64,000 nt of DNA from positions 26,897,371 through 26,961,370 of the forward strand of contig CM046859.1 in assembly GCA_025617745.1 (NCBI GenBank), given 5' to 3'. Position 1 is the first letter of the stretch, and each line of letters begins with the position of its first letter. This stretch comes from Heliocidaris erythrogramma. Lineage: Eukaryota > Echinodermata > Echinoidea > Camarodonta > Echinometridae. Below the pieces are notes generated by a model. The model was not told the DNA's origin. It did no database searches and saw nothing but the letters and a program-made list of their open reading frames with translations. Position numbers and translations under genes: made by a program. Shown here piece after piece: positions 32,492 to 44,800 of this stretch.

Positions 32492-32866
32492 TTTCCAAGA
32501 AATGTTTATTTTTTAGTTGAAAATTCAGAGAGAAATATCTGAAAAAAGTTTGGAGATAACCTGACGTAAATCAGGCAAAAATTTGACAAATATAGAAAGC
32601 TATTAGATTATTCATGTTTTGCAGATCATGTTCTGTTCAAGATGAATTGGTAACTTGGTCACAAGACTGTGATGTCACAGGCTCATAATTATGGAAACTT
32701 TTCACTTTTTTAAAAGAAATGTATTCTTCATGCTTGTGCTCAAGATGAGGGTAACATGTTATTGTTCATGAGCCCTTGACCCGAGTTGCCCAGTTTTCCC
32801 AAGAACATGGCAATCTTTATGAGGTTTAGAGTTTCATAGTTTTAAATGTATGCTTAAAAAAAGACC

Positions 32867-32872
32867 AATAAA
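32867..32872 (+). promoter_or_regulatory. Candidate P4HTM polyadenylation signal
   Basis: First canonical AATAAA about 375 bp after the P4HTM stop codon, in A/T-rich sequence. Other AATAAA hexamers occur at 35085 and 35203, so longer 3' UTR forms are possible. Confidence 0.5.
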
Positions 32873-33200
32873 TAAATATTACCCCCCAAACTTATTTTCA
32901 TCCCTTGCTCAGAATTTTCTCCATTTGATATAAAAATTTTGTTCATTTCGGGCTAGACTTACTCTTTGAATGTTAAACAGAATGCTAACAATTTTTGATA
33001 ACTACCATTTTGATGTTAATATATAAATAAATTCTAGATTCCCATTAAAATAATTTACTGATATTGACTTGAAATTTTCAGCAGAGGTATATTGAAAAAA
33101 TATTTAGCCATGTAATGCCGTTTATTAGTATTTTAAAAAATATACTACATTTATTATTTTATTGTACGTTAATTTCTACCTGATGGGTTGAATTAAGAAA

Positions 33201-33537
33201 TGATATTCATCATTGTTATCCGTATCAGACATCTGAGATGTGGTTTTACAAAATTGTATTCCCCTCATCTTTGGTGCATACCAGGCAAATAGGGTAATAT
33301 TTCTTATATCATCCTCCCTTACATAAAGCCTATGGACTTTACATGTTATAAAACTGGGCAATATGGGCTTGTATTGCCTGGTGATGCAGCGTGCAATTGC
33401 AGCTTGTAATGCAGTGCAGTGGGGGGGGGGGGGGGGGGGAATGGATTAGATGATGACATTGGGATCCATTTTATGATAATGCTTCGATTTGTTTCCTCTA
33501 GATGTCTGATATAATGGATAATAATAACAATATGGAC
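33201..33537. mobile_element. Foldback element with a 19 G run inside
   Basis: Inverted arms cattgttatccgtatcagac at 33210-33237 and agatgtctgatataatggat at 33499-33537. G run at 33421-33439. Confidence 0.55.
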
Positions 33538-33555
33538 TGGATCCTACTTTCGGCA

Positions 33556-33640
33556 GATACGACATATATTGCCCTCACTAGATTGCCCTCATCTTAGACT
33601 CGGGCAATATGAATCTAGTTCAGGGAATATATGTCATATC
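33556..33640. repeat. 85 bp hairpin repeat
   Basis: gatacgacatatattgccct pairs with agggaatatatgtcatatc; an inner attgccctc/cgggcaatat pair also matches. Confidence 0.7.
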
Positions 33641-34376
33641 CCCATCAAGGCCAGTCAATATTATATACATGTACCGGTATTTCTTCTTGAATGCTGTTTG
33701 TAGACAAAATACATGTAGTATATCCCAAGCCAGGCAACAAGTAAAGGGAAGACATGTTACACAAGTATTCACTTTATGTTCAGAATTAGTAGTCTACTGC
33801 CCTCTATTTTCACTGTAAGTACATTCCTCAGCCCCCAAACTCACTGTAATGCTTGTCTAGAATACCTTTTTCAGTGATTTTGTCATTTGCTTTTGCTGCA
33901 AAGAAAAAACCTGGGAATATCATCAACAGATAAATTTCTGAGTGCTAGTTTTGTTAAAACATGGGATGTACATGGCTTTAGTTGTCTTGAAATATTAGAG
34001 AATAAATTATTCCATTTTTTCAGTGATCCAAATACGTTATGTTAGGATACTATAAGACTCAAAAAAGTAATATGATTTAAGAAATTATTTAACAAATGAA
34101 AGTGTGATACTTTGATGTTTGATCCAAGTACAATCAATCTATTAGTAAATATAAATGTATCAGTAATCTTCATGTCAAGATTGTTTTTACTACAGTTTTT
34201 CATTGAAATTCTCCAAATTGAATAGTCACACAAAAGGAGATGGCCGTGAAGTAAATGTTATAATTAATCAAATATTTTGACGCATTGCCGTGAATAGTAG
34301 CCAAGATAGTGAACACAAATTGAAGATTTGATTTTTATTTCCATGTAGGAAAATAAATTAAATCTTGTCTACTAGT

Positions 34377-34556
34377 TACAGTGGAATCCTGTAATAAAGA
34401 ACACTGTTATATCAAACTATCGTTATAACAAGGTGATTTTTGCAGGTCCCACTTCTTTGTATTCTCTTGTTTTTTAGCAATGATATAGCAAGGTTTCGAT
34501 ATAAAGAGGTAATTTGCTTCGTCCCAAAGAGTTTGTTTTAACGAGTTTACACTGTA
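34377..34556. mobile_element. Pogo/mariner-type MITE, diverged copy
   Basis: Tips TACAGTGGAATCCTG and GAGTTTACACTGTA are TA-flanked inverted repeats. Internal phrases such as ataaagaac and gatataaagagg echo the better copies at 39953 and 43266. Confidence 0.65.
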
Positions 34557-35552
34557 CTGGGATGTGCTGCTATATCTTGCTCATAGATTATTAATCTGTA
34601 TTCGACAGACTTTTCAAATATTGGTATATAATAGTATCTCTAACCTAACCACTGAAATATTTCACGACATGCATGTTTTTTTCTTCCTTTTTTTATCGCA
34701 TTTTCCATGAATATGTTGTTATCTTTAGTGCCAAATAGCCATATCTACACTAGCCATGTGCCTTAAACTGTATGATAATTGTTAATGTGTGCTTTTACTC
34801 TCTCTGGAAGATATGGATTACCCTGACTTAATGTTATGTAATGTTCTATTGCCATGTATTTTAAGTATTAATTTGTATGTGTAATAGGGAGAAGGCAGTG
34901 CACAAATACATGTAAGCAAAATTTACTATGGGAACTTTACTATTTAGTATGAGTATGTTTCGTGCCAATTCTAAAATGAGTTAATGTTTTCTATTGAAAT
35001 TACTATCTTCTCTCTATGTGCCATCATTAAAAATGGTGATTTGGATCTGTCTAATAGGAAAATGAAAATTCCTTATTGTGCAATAATAAAGTACATTAGC
35101 TCAGTTGCCGGAAATTCAGTACTTGAGTTGAAAATCTGAAGAGAAGTGTATATTGTAGCATGTTAATTATTTGATTCCTTGTTATGAAAATAAATTTCTA
35201 TCAATAAAGTGTTGTTGAGGTTTAATAATTTTGTGACCTCACCCATTACAGTTTTGAGATTGATTTGGAAGGTTCTTTTATTGATCTAAATATTAAATGT
35301 AAAATGAAATAAATCACATAGTGTTCATTTTGAAAATACCCGGTATAGTGATGTGAGTCCAGGGAGGTTAATTTCATTAGGCTGGAAAATGCTGTTGAGC
35401 CCTGTGTGCTTTTAAAAACCAGTCATTTAAATGACGAACTGGTGGTTTGCATATTAAAGATTGCTGTAATTTTAGTCCATTCATACAAGCACAGATGGTA
35501 TTAGTGGTATAAATACAGGGAAACATGCCCCCCCCCCCATAACCAGTTAGGG

Positions 35553-35571
35553 AGAGAGAGAGAGAGAGAGA
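35553..35571. repeat. (GA)n microsatellite
   Basis: About nine GA units; a C run lies just upstream at 35530-35538. Confidence 0.9.
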
Positions 35572-35598
35572 TAAGGAAAGAGATGAAAAAATTCTTAC

Positions 35599-35774
35599 CT
35601 GAGGGGTGTTTCATAAAGCTGTTCGTAAGTTACGCACGACTTTACGCACGACTGGTGATCAGTTCTTGTGCTAAATGATTGAGAATGTGATTAGTATAGC
35701 ACCCAAGAATATGTTCCAGTCGTTCGTAAAGTCATTCGTAACTTTACGAACAGCTTTATGAAACACCCCCCAGG
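35599..35774. mobile_element. MITE with GGGGTGTTTCATAAAGC ends
   Basis: Left ggggtgtttcataaagctgt and right acagctttatgaaacacccc, continuing inward with ttcgtaagttacg. About 175 bp, no coding capacity. The tip resembles the Harbinger-like family at 9486 but is a different family. Confidence 0.82.
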
Positions 35775-36699
35775 TTACAAATAGAATTCTATCATTCTTA
35801 CTAAAAAAAAATCATAACTTACTATTTAAAATGATCATTATTCTGAAAAAAATTTCAAAGAAGTTTCTCTTTCACATTATCAGTCATACTGTTTTGTTTT
35901 TTTGTTGATTCGTGTTAAATGGCAAACGGTCAATTTTGATGATTATCACCAAAATTTTTTTATTTTTTTTTAAATTTAATTTTACAATTAAAAATTCACC
36001 TACATTAGCCATCATTTCAACATTCAAATGACCAAAAATATGGTCTGGAAAGTCTTTTTTTTCCAATCCATATGATTAAATAGTTCTTGCTTTTGTTTTT
36101 GTTTTGGGGTTCTCTTTTTTTTTCTCTTCATGTTGTTGGGTTTTGTTTTTGTTTTTTTTTTGGTGGGGGTTCTTTTTCTGTTATGTTTTTGTTTTTACTG
36201 TTTAGAGTAGAAATGACCAGATAGTTTCATCCTCCAAGAAAAAACACTTTCATGATAAATCAATCAGAATATCCCTGTTTAAAAACTTATTTTCACATTT
36301 CCAGCAGACAAATTTCAGCGCAGCAAGTTAACTTCAAGGAGAGCATTTATTTTTGCTTATTTTGTAAATTGTCTTACACGCCATAAAACATTTTCCTATA
36401 TTCCCACAAGAACTATTATTTTGTAATATATTTCAACACGTGATGTTTTACAACTTGAACATCTGTTCAACATATATCGTACAAAGGTAGAAACCCACAG
36501 AAACAATCAATTACTACATTTGTGGCTGTTTGTTTGTTGAACTTTTGTACTTTGGTTTAATAAAAGACAGATGCCAGAATGATTCTCTTTTCAATGCCAA
36601 CTGAACTGAAATAAAGTATGTGAGAAATTTGATTGACAAAAACAAAATAAAACGATAACGAGAGAAAGAAAACTACAAGGAGAAGGAACGAAGATATTA

Positions 36700-37080
36700 C
36701 CCCCCCCCCCCCCTCACTATATAGCCTTGTTCTTTTGTATTTCATCCCCTAGTAAGACTGATGCTGCCCCTCCCCCATGACACCACGGTTACATGTCGTT
36801 TTTCTGAAGGTTCGTATATCCGAAAATGTAATAGAACCCCATTTCATTTTCGGAATTGAACCCCCAGGTACATGTATGTGTGCCCCCCCCCCCAAGACCA
36901 GTTCCCCTACATGCATATCTCTATTTTCAAATCATGTATGACATTCTATTTACAGATATCCGCCCCCCCCCCCCCCCCCCCCCATCACACATTCTCTCTG
37001 ACTGACAATAATTATCATCAGAGGAAAATCAGCCTTGAGGGCCAGTTCTTATGAGATCCCTGAAACACGGGGGGGGGGGG
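36700..37080. repeat. Cluster of C and G runs
   Basis: C runs at 36701-36713, 36883-36892 and 36963-36983 (21 C), and a G run at 37070-37081. Between them is gttcgtatatccgaaaatg, part of a ttccgaaggttc-type repeat also seen near 19295. Confidence 0.7.
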
Positions 37081-37576
37081 GACAATTTTTCAGCAACTAG
37101 TTTTATCGTTTTGTACTTGAATGTCCAAACACAAGTTGCCATTTATTATACTTTTATTGGGGGTATGTCAAGCTTACATTCCATAATTGGTCCATGGGGA
37201 GTGATTTTGACAGGATGTGTTTTCAATTTCAACCTCTCTCCTGAATCACATGCTTGCTATAAATAATTTTATAATAATAATAAAAATAAAAAATAATAAG
37301 AAATTACAAGTTCTCACAATGTATGGGCCAGGAAACTAGAACCAGGGAGTCTCTCTTGCACCTCCCTGCTAGAACACCTCCTTGCAACTGCCTCCCATTT
37401 CCTTTCTTTCCGCCATCAGCGAATGTCTTACAGCTATAATGTTGATCCCTCAAATTGACAGACTAGAACACTTCAAACCATGCCAAACTCCTCTATTTCA
37501 AGAGATTTGTAAAATATTATTTTGAGGAGCTTCCGCCTTTGAATATTTTGTCAGAAATCTGATACCTGTACCATGA

Positions 37577-37852
37577 TCTAAAGGGGTCCGCTCGTTATTC
37601 ATAAGGACCGCTATTCTTAGAAAACCGCTATTCATTTAACACGCGTTTTGAATAGCGGTCCTTATGGATATAGTTATGAATAGAGGTTCTTATGAATGGA
37701 GGTTCTTATGAATGGAGGTTCTTACATGTATGAATAGCGAGGTAATTTGTCTATGGTTTGCTCGCTATTTAAAAGGACCGCTATTCATACAAAACCGCTA
37801 TTCACTTTTAGTCACGCGTTATGGATAGTGGTCCTTATGAATAGCAGTCCTT
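37577..37852. repeat. Bidirectional cluster of an aaggaccgctattcat unit
   Basis: The ~16 bp unit occurs at least ten times in both orientations (ataaggaccgctattc, gaatagcggtccttatg, gaatggaggttcttat), with two larger palindromic modules at about 37577-37680 and 37758-37852, each containing an acgcgtt centre. No open frame. Not CRISPR: the repeats are inverted and spacers are repeats too. Confidence 0.8.
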
Positions 37853-37873
37853 ATGGCTAACAAGGTTTAAATA

Positions 37874-37935
37874 ACCATCATTATCACCATTATTGGCATC
37901 ATCATCATCACCATTATCATTATCATCATCTTCCT
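37874..37935. repeat. (ATC)n microsatellite
   Basis: Degenerate CAT/ATC triplets. Confidence 0.85.
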
Positions 37936-39952
37936 TAATGATCATCATACTTACATTCTCAACAGCTTTTACCATTCTATACATGTCTCTACAAACTAAA
38001 CAACCCAGATATTATGTATTCTGCATTTTGCTCACATTCTCACCAACTTTGACCATCCACTTTCAATCTGCTACACCACACAACTCCACACTATTATGTT
38101 TGCATACAAATACAACAGAAACTAAGAAAAAGTCAAAAGTTTAAATATTTCAATTATTTTTTATTACCATGATATCTTCTCGCCTCTTCTCTTTTGGACA
38201 GAATCTATGTTTGTTTTGGATATATGTACAAATAATTTCTTACAAAAATATAAGTAATGCATGTCTCATAATACTGTCCAGAACATCTACGTCTCATACA
38301 CTTGGCACTTAATCTTTAATTTGCAACCCTTGTCTCATATTTATTTGCTTGCTAACAAAAGATTCATTCAAGATGTCATTGTGTTGCTCGCAGAAGGGCC
38401 TTAGCAAGCAAGCAAGCATGCCATAAAGCAAATTTCTGGTAACGCACTTCTAAGATTTTGATATATGTTATACCATTTTTGTTAAAAATGACAGAGATAT
38501 CTATTTTCATCAGCTAATAAAAAAAGGAAAATGGATCTTGACTACCTACTTTTAGTAGTTTCGTATCAAATAATCCCATAGTTATTAACTTATGGGTACT
38601 TTTATGCTAATGACCTTCTGCTTAACGAAAAAGTGCATGTCTGCGTTTATCAGAACGGTGCGACGCGCTAATACGATCTTCTGCCAGCTGCACAACAAAG
38701 TGTGGGAAAAAAGCTGCAACTCATCATTTTCACCTTACTTGCTTTACAATGAGATCAAGTGCATAGTTCATATGCATTCACTACAAAATTATGCAAAGCA
38801 CACAGGATAGAACCATCATAACTGATTAACTAGTAATTACTATTCTTTTAATGGGATATAGAAACAATTTTAGTCCAATTAAAGATTTTAGCACAAAAAC
38901 AACTTTGACGCTGCATAATATTTGGCAGTATATGAATTGAGATGAATTGTATTGAATCCCTGTATATATATATTTCATTTGAATGAACCATATGGTGAAA
39001 ATACCTGTGGCTGTCTTTGTCTTCTTCTTCAAACTATCTGATTATATTCATGATAACGACGACATACATGCATGTATCTAAGGTCAGCTAAGGTCATGAG
39101 TTATTGTTATTTCAACAATATCCGACACTAAACATATTTTGATTTTTTCAATTTTGAGATTAACTCTTTATTCACCATGATTCGAAACACTAGACTGCCA
39201 CATTTTTTGGAGCATTATTGTACCTGTACACTGTACATGTGCAAAAAGTTGAATGCTGCAGTCCCGTTTGTTCCATCGGTCGACGAAAGCCAGCAAAGGG
39301 TTCTCGGTTCTATTATCAAGTAATATATCCTTGAAAAAAAAGTTGCATTTGCTATGTCAGTCTTACTCTGCCTGCAACACACAAATGCATTTCCCTGAAT
39401 AACGTACAAGCAGACAGCTCATTTGGCAATTATTTTGTATTTTTAGACACATTCCTTGTATACCATAGCACCATAAAATACAGGGACCTTTGCATGGACT
39501 TTTATTTGCAGACGTGGACAGAACATAGCACAATTACTTCGGTAAATACTTGGCAAACATGAGAAAACAGGGAAGTGAGAAACTGTTAATTTCCTTGTGG
39601 CACTAATGCTGCTATAGATTAATGCCATATTTCCAATAACTTGCAAAATGATACTAACATGAGGTCATTTTGGTCAGTTTGGGTGTTTTCTTGGCATAAA
39701 AGTTGGCAGTAATGAGTAATGTGATACATGTACAGTATCTGAAAATTAATGATTAATAGATGTGTAATGAATTGTGGGAAAAAATTGTAAAATTGACAAT
39801 GCTATGAAGAAACATGACCTTATTACCCTGAAACTGGTCCCATAAAAAAAACTACTGCTCTGATGTGACTACGTTTAACATATCTTCATTGATACCAAAT
39901 CGACTGACTGGCGCTTTGTTATTAGGTGACATCTTTTAACCATTCAAGGTAC
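37936..39952. other. Intergenic, nothing recognised
   Basis: A/T-rich, no exon with splice context and no clear repeat. Confidence 0.45.
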
Positions 39953-40129
39953 TACAGTGAAACCTGTCGATATAGACTGCCAAAGAGAGACAAGAAAAGC
40001 AGTCTTTATGAGCAGGTGGTCATATACGTACAGGTTCCTTTAATGCATGTTTCAATGAGAAACATTGTCCAAGGGAAAAAAAATTGTGGACTTTCTATAC
40101 AGGTGGTCACTAAAGCAGGTTGGACTATA
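39953..40129. mobile_element. Pogo/mariner-type MITE copy
   Basis: TACAGTGAAACCTG at the left, CAGGTTGGACTATA at the right. The interior agagacaagaaaagcagtct and ggtggtcatatacgtacagg closely matches 43266-43457. Confidence 0.82.
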
Positions 40130-41694
40130 TTTGACATTTTGTCCAGGTCGAGAACAAAAATTAAAATGTTTATTGATTTGTCTCAGAAAAGGGGGGATCC
40201 CTGCAAGTTTCATAACAAGATAATAGGTTAATTAAGGGGAAAAAAATTGTTAATTTTCAGCAAAAATAATACTAATATGTGTACAGAAGTACAAATAACT
40301 GTAAATTCACAGATACTTTCATAAAAAGGGGAGTCATTTCAAAGAATTAAAAACTATTGTCGCTTTACCTGTCTTCACACTATTTTTAGGAATAATTTTT
40401 CATCATGTATTTGCAGTAGCTAATAGAAACTCTAAAGTACTGTGCACACTTTACAGTGTAACATTTCATTCAAAGAATGCATAAAACTAAAGACTAGTAA
40501 AGATCACTTTTCTTGATTAAAATGAGTGTTGCCGGCAAAATCACTTTGCAGTTTTTATGATAGTACTTGGGTTTAAAGTTTGTGAATTTGTGTGATTAGC
40601 TAACAAAAAGAATGAGGAAGTGAAAAGCAGCAAACAACATTGCTTGGAAAATCCCTCCAATTATCTTTGAATTTGGATAGAATCGGAAGAAGCTCATATA
40701 AGTTGTTTAGAAATAAATAATAGATGTGTTTGCACTTATGACTTTTATCAGACTTAAATATAATTAGATTACCAATTATGCTATCTGTTCATAGAAATTT
40801 TTTGTCATATATAGTCTGTATATTTAGCTATAGGTATTCAAAAATCATTTATTCTTGTAAGCAGAGGCCAGCAGAATTGAGAAAAGAAAGAAAGTTTCAT
40901 GACTTCAATAAGTATAAGACAAAATTATCACCAATGTCACTGGGGTATAATGATAACATCTATGTGGTTTGGAAAGGTAGAGGTTTGCACAAGTAATTTT
41001 GGCAGTGTTTAAATTTGATACATGAAAAACACTGTATATGAAATGATGAATACATATCTGGATTTTCTTACTTATACATACATGTATCTTTCTCTCTAAA
41101 CTTGGATGAATACATAACTGGATTTTATTTACCTTTATCTATAAACCTTACAAATGTTATTTTATCCTATCTTCATATTCCAAGAGGGAGACATATTTCA
41201 TTTATAAATAATTATTTGATAATAATAAGCAGTACCTGCAGTATGCAGCTATGTAAATATTTGTGCTTTTTTATTTACAGTGTTGCAATAAATAAAACTC
41301 TGTTATAACTACGTTACACATATCCTGGATGTAAATTAATGAAGGACAATACTTCCATGCCTGAAAGAAATATTTTCAATCAGTTATCAGCAGATTGGCA
41401 TTTTTTTTAACTTAAGACTTTCTTGCACCATAGCATGATAAAATACAGCTCATAGAGTTGTACTTTTGCAAACAATTTTATAAATATATGATTCTTATTA
41501 TATTCCCTTATATATATATATATCAACCCCTGATGTGAGCTAGCTGCCCATACACAGTGATATATATATATGATGTCACATAGCATACCAAAATACTATC
41601 GTATGAGGGGCAGAAAGCATTAAGACTATTCTCAGATTAAAGAACTAAAGGAGGACTGGAATATATCTTACTCTATTAGCAAGGTGATGCAACA
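40130..41694. other. 3' flank of the - strand gene
   Basis: Probably 3' UTR and intergenic sequence. (AT)n runs lie at 41513-41522 and 41561-41570. No other feature. Confidence 0.4.
41270..41275 (-). promoter_or_regulatory. Candidate polyadenylation signal of the - strand gene
   Basis: AATAAA on the - strand about 420 bp past the putative stop; a second lies at 41124-41129. Supporting only, since such hexamers are frequent in A/T-rich DNA. Confidence 0.3.
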
Positions 41695-41890
41695 CTACCT
41701 ATCTATTCCACTTAAAATATATAATACTATGTGTAATGAGAGTGAGAGGTAGAGAATATTGTAGATGGAGAGTCTGCTGCCCCCATTGCCTGCCGAGACG
41801 CTGGGGAGGTTATGAGCGGCATAGATTTGTGTTGGTATCGCCGTGGCAACGCTGTCTTCTTTATGAGGGCTCTTGCTCGATGGGATTTCA
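41695..41890 (-). CDS. Unknown gene, likely terminal exon
   Basis: Acceptor tttctctctcatccag at 41892-41891. The phase-compatible frame reads EIPSSKSPHKEDSVATAIPT, QIYAAHNLPSVSAGNGGSRL, then a more hydrophobic SIYNILYLSLSLHIVLYIL before TAG. A second frame also stays open to a stop at nearly the same place, so frame choice rests on phase with exon b. The hydrophobic tail may be read-through of a missed donor rather than true protein. Confidence 0.55.
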
Positions 41891-44800
41891 CTGGATGAGA
41901 GAGAAAAAGAACAGAAACGAGAGTTAGAACAAGAATAGATGAATCTTCATAATCAAAATTAAATCATCATCTTTATTATGCCCATTTTCAGGGGTGTTTT
42001 CTTTTTTAATAGAAATAATTATTGGATAAAAAATATAAATTGTAGTTATAAAGAGGAGATTATTAATAATCGTATTTTTTTGAATAAAGCCTGAAAAAAT
42101 CGTAGCGCCCCCGACCGGGAATCGAACCCGGGCCACTGGCTTAACGTACCAATGCTCTACCACTGAGCTACCGAGACACGGCCGGACGGTGCAATCATTT
42201 CAGGCTTATAGTCGCTTGTTTTTACCAAACTATACAGAGAAGGCATCCCCAATTCATTCTTGACCGTATAGCAGGCCTCCTCCAATTTAACTGACGGCCA
42301 CATAGAAGGGGTGAAAACCATCACCTTTATACCCCTATGCAGCAATTTTAGTATAAAAATAGTTTGGTAAAAACAAACGACTATAAGCCTGAAATGATTG
42401 TACTGTCCGGCCGTGTCTTGGTAGCTCAGTGGTAGAGCATTGGTACGTTAAGCCAGTGGCCCGGGTTCGATTCCAGGTCGGGGCGCTACGATTTTTTCAG
42501 GCTTTATTTAAAAAAATATGATAAAAAATATAGTTCAACATTCATCATTAAAGCCTCACCACAGAAAGTTGATAACTAAATGTGCACACCACCAATATGT
42601 GCCAACTTTTCAAATGTTGACCCATAAGGTAGCTGCAAAATGTGTTAACCTTTTTTCCAAATATATTTTCTAGTAAAATTAGTGATACCCATCTTTATTT
42701 TCTCTCTTTTTTTTTTCTTTTCAGGAACTTTTTACACCTGTGCCCCCCCCCCCCCTTTTCAAAAAAATGAAATCCTGGATCCACCTTTGATGTGGACAAA
42801 CCTTGATCACCTTCCTACTCATGAGCACATACCTTATCCTCTCCAGAGGTATCCAGAGTTCATTGAACTGTCTATTATTCTCCGCCCTGACAGGGACAGG
42901 TACCGAGATGACATGGCCGACCTCCGTCTCTCCTGGTCGCTGCTTCTTCTTCTTCCGTCTCCGGTCCCGTTTCCTGTGCTTGCGACTGCTGCCCTCGCTG
43001 GTCTCCTCTCCTTCACCACCAACGCCGTCCACGGAACTCAATGAGCTCTTAGAACTGGAGAAAGATGGAAGATTAAGGGGGCAAGGAAAGAAAAAAAGGG
43101 TAAATAATAATGATCAATTGCTTTGAAGACATTATTCAATAATAGTGTGAATAAATTGAAACAATATTCCTTACAGGAGATAAAAAAAAGAGAGAATATG
43201 AGAGAAATATTCACAAGGTTTGATAAAGAGAAAACGCAAGACAAGAAAACAAACATTAAAGATAATACAGTGAAACCTGTATATAAAGACCGCTCAAGGG
43301 AGACAAGAAAAGCGGTCTTTGTGAGCAGGTGGTCTTTATGTACAGGTTCCTTTAATACACTTTTCAATGAGAAATACAATGAGGGAAACGAAAATGGTGG
43401 TCCTTATAGACAGGTGGGCTTTCTATACAGGTGGTCGCTAAAGCAGGTTTGACTGTAGTTCTAACAAAAGAAGAACAATTAAATCATAAGTGCAATTATG
43501 ATTAAAGACATTTGGGACAAAATACAAAGTTTTATACATGTATGTATGAATAAAAGACAAATAATGAATATAATGAAGAAAAAAAAATTGAACACAATGA
43601 CTCTGCCAAATAACTTGTATGAATGACAATTTTTCCTTTGGTTGTCTACACACACAAAACAGGAGTAAAAGACAGGAAGTCTATTTTAAGAGACCTTTTC
43701 TTGATTACATCTAAGCACCTTTTGTGGAGACTGAAGGGAATAGCTGAAGTGTCTTGGAATTTCTGTGGTTTGTATTATATCTTTCATCCTCTTTTCTCTT
43801 CTACATTCCTCCAGTCAAATTAAGAAGAACCTTCTCAGAAACCTTTTCAAGAATATAATACGATTTATCTGTTTGTTCGACTCTCGAAATCCTCATACAA
43901 GTATCCATTCTTTTACAATTCAAAATCACCAATACATTCTATCAACCTCCATTTCTATTTCAGTTCTATCAAATTATGTTTTTGCCCTACAGCAAAAATT
44001 TGAGCAGCTCTTTCATAAACTCATGAAATAGGGAAAGATCAGAAGAAAAAAAATAATACCGGTAAGTAGATTAACCACTACTGTATGATCAAGTTTACAC
44101 GCATGTATCATCAAAAATATAATTTCATTAGACAAGTTTTTAATTATAGCTGTTTTTTGCACTGTCAGTCTTGATACAAATATTATTCCATTGTCTAATA
44201 TTTAGTTCATAACTCTGTTTTGAATTACAAAGAGAAAGACAAGCTTTTCAGAGTCCCAACATTTTTCATTCAGCAACTATGGCAAAGATCATGTTGAAGA
44301 ATCTGTGGTGCTTGGTTTGTGGAATTCTTGCCCTGCCACCACCATATGAATTAAATTCATTCAAATATATATCAAGACTTTTCAAGACTTTTCTCTTACT
44401 CCATATAAGTATTTCAATTCTCTTCCGCACCTTTGAATACTTTGAACTAAAATGTGTGGGTAAATTATCACCATCGTCATATTAATCTGCCTAACATTCA
44501 GTGATAATATAAGAACTAGCTAACAATATGAGTGGACACATAGATACATAGATTTTTTTTTTTAATTCTTGCCTACATGTAGTTTTAATTGAGCTGATTC
44601 AAGGTGATACACAGATTGCTGTACGGTTTCAATTTCAATTTGGCACAGGCCAAGTTAATAACAGGATAGTTCAATGTACTACTAAACATGCTTATAGTGC
44701 CATTTATGGGGATGAGACACTGACATAATTCCTACATATCTTTAAAAGGAGGAATATTTGTTTGTGCATTTCTACAAAAATATTGCTCACAATGCCTGAG

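Larger units (their letters stand above)
32873..34376. other. Convergent intergenic region, first part
   Basis: Two hairpin-type repeats are listed separately. The rest is A/T-rich without a recognised gene. Confidence 0.45.
42071..42520. mobile_element. Foldback of two inverted tRNA-like SINE copies
   Basis: Arms 42071-42233 and 42359-42520 are near-perfect inverted repeats of about 162 bp around a 125 bp loop. Each arm runs from aataaagcctgaaaaaatcg through a tRNA-like body to caggcttatagtcg and tttttaccaaactat. The whole unit lies in the 942 bp intron between exons b and terminal of the - strand gene, so its pre-mRNA could form a long hairpin. Confidence 0.9.

Noticed and set aside
37577-37852. 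CRISPR-like array
   Set aside because: Units are in both orientations, vary in sequence, and the spacers are themselves repeats; the genome is eukaryotic.
42682-43126. + strand frames opposite exon b
   Set aside because: Shadows of the - strand exon; no splice sites in the + direction.
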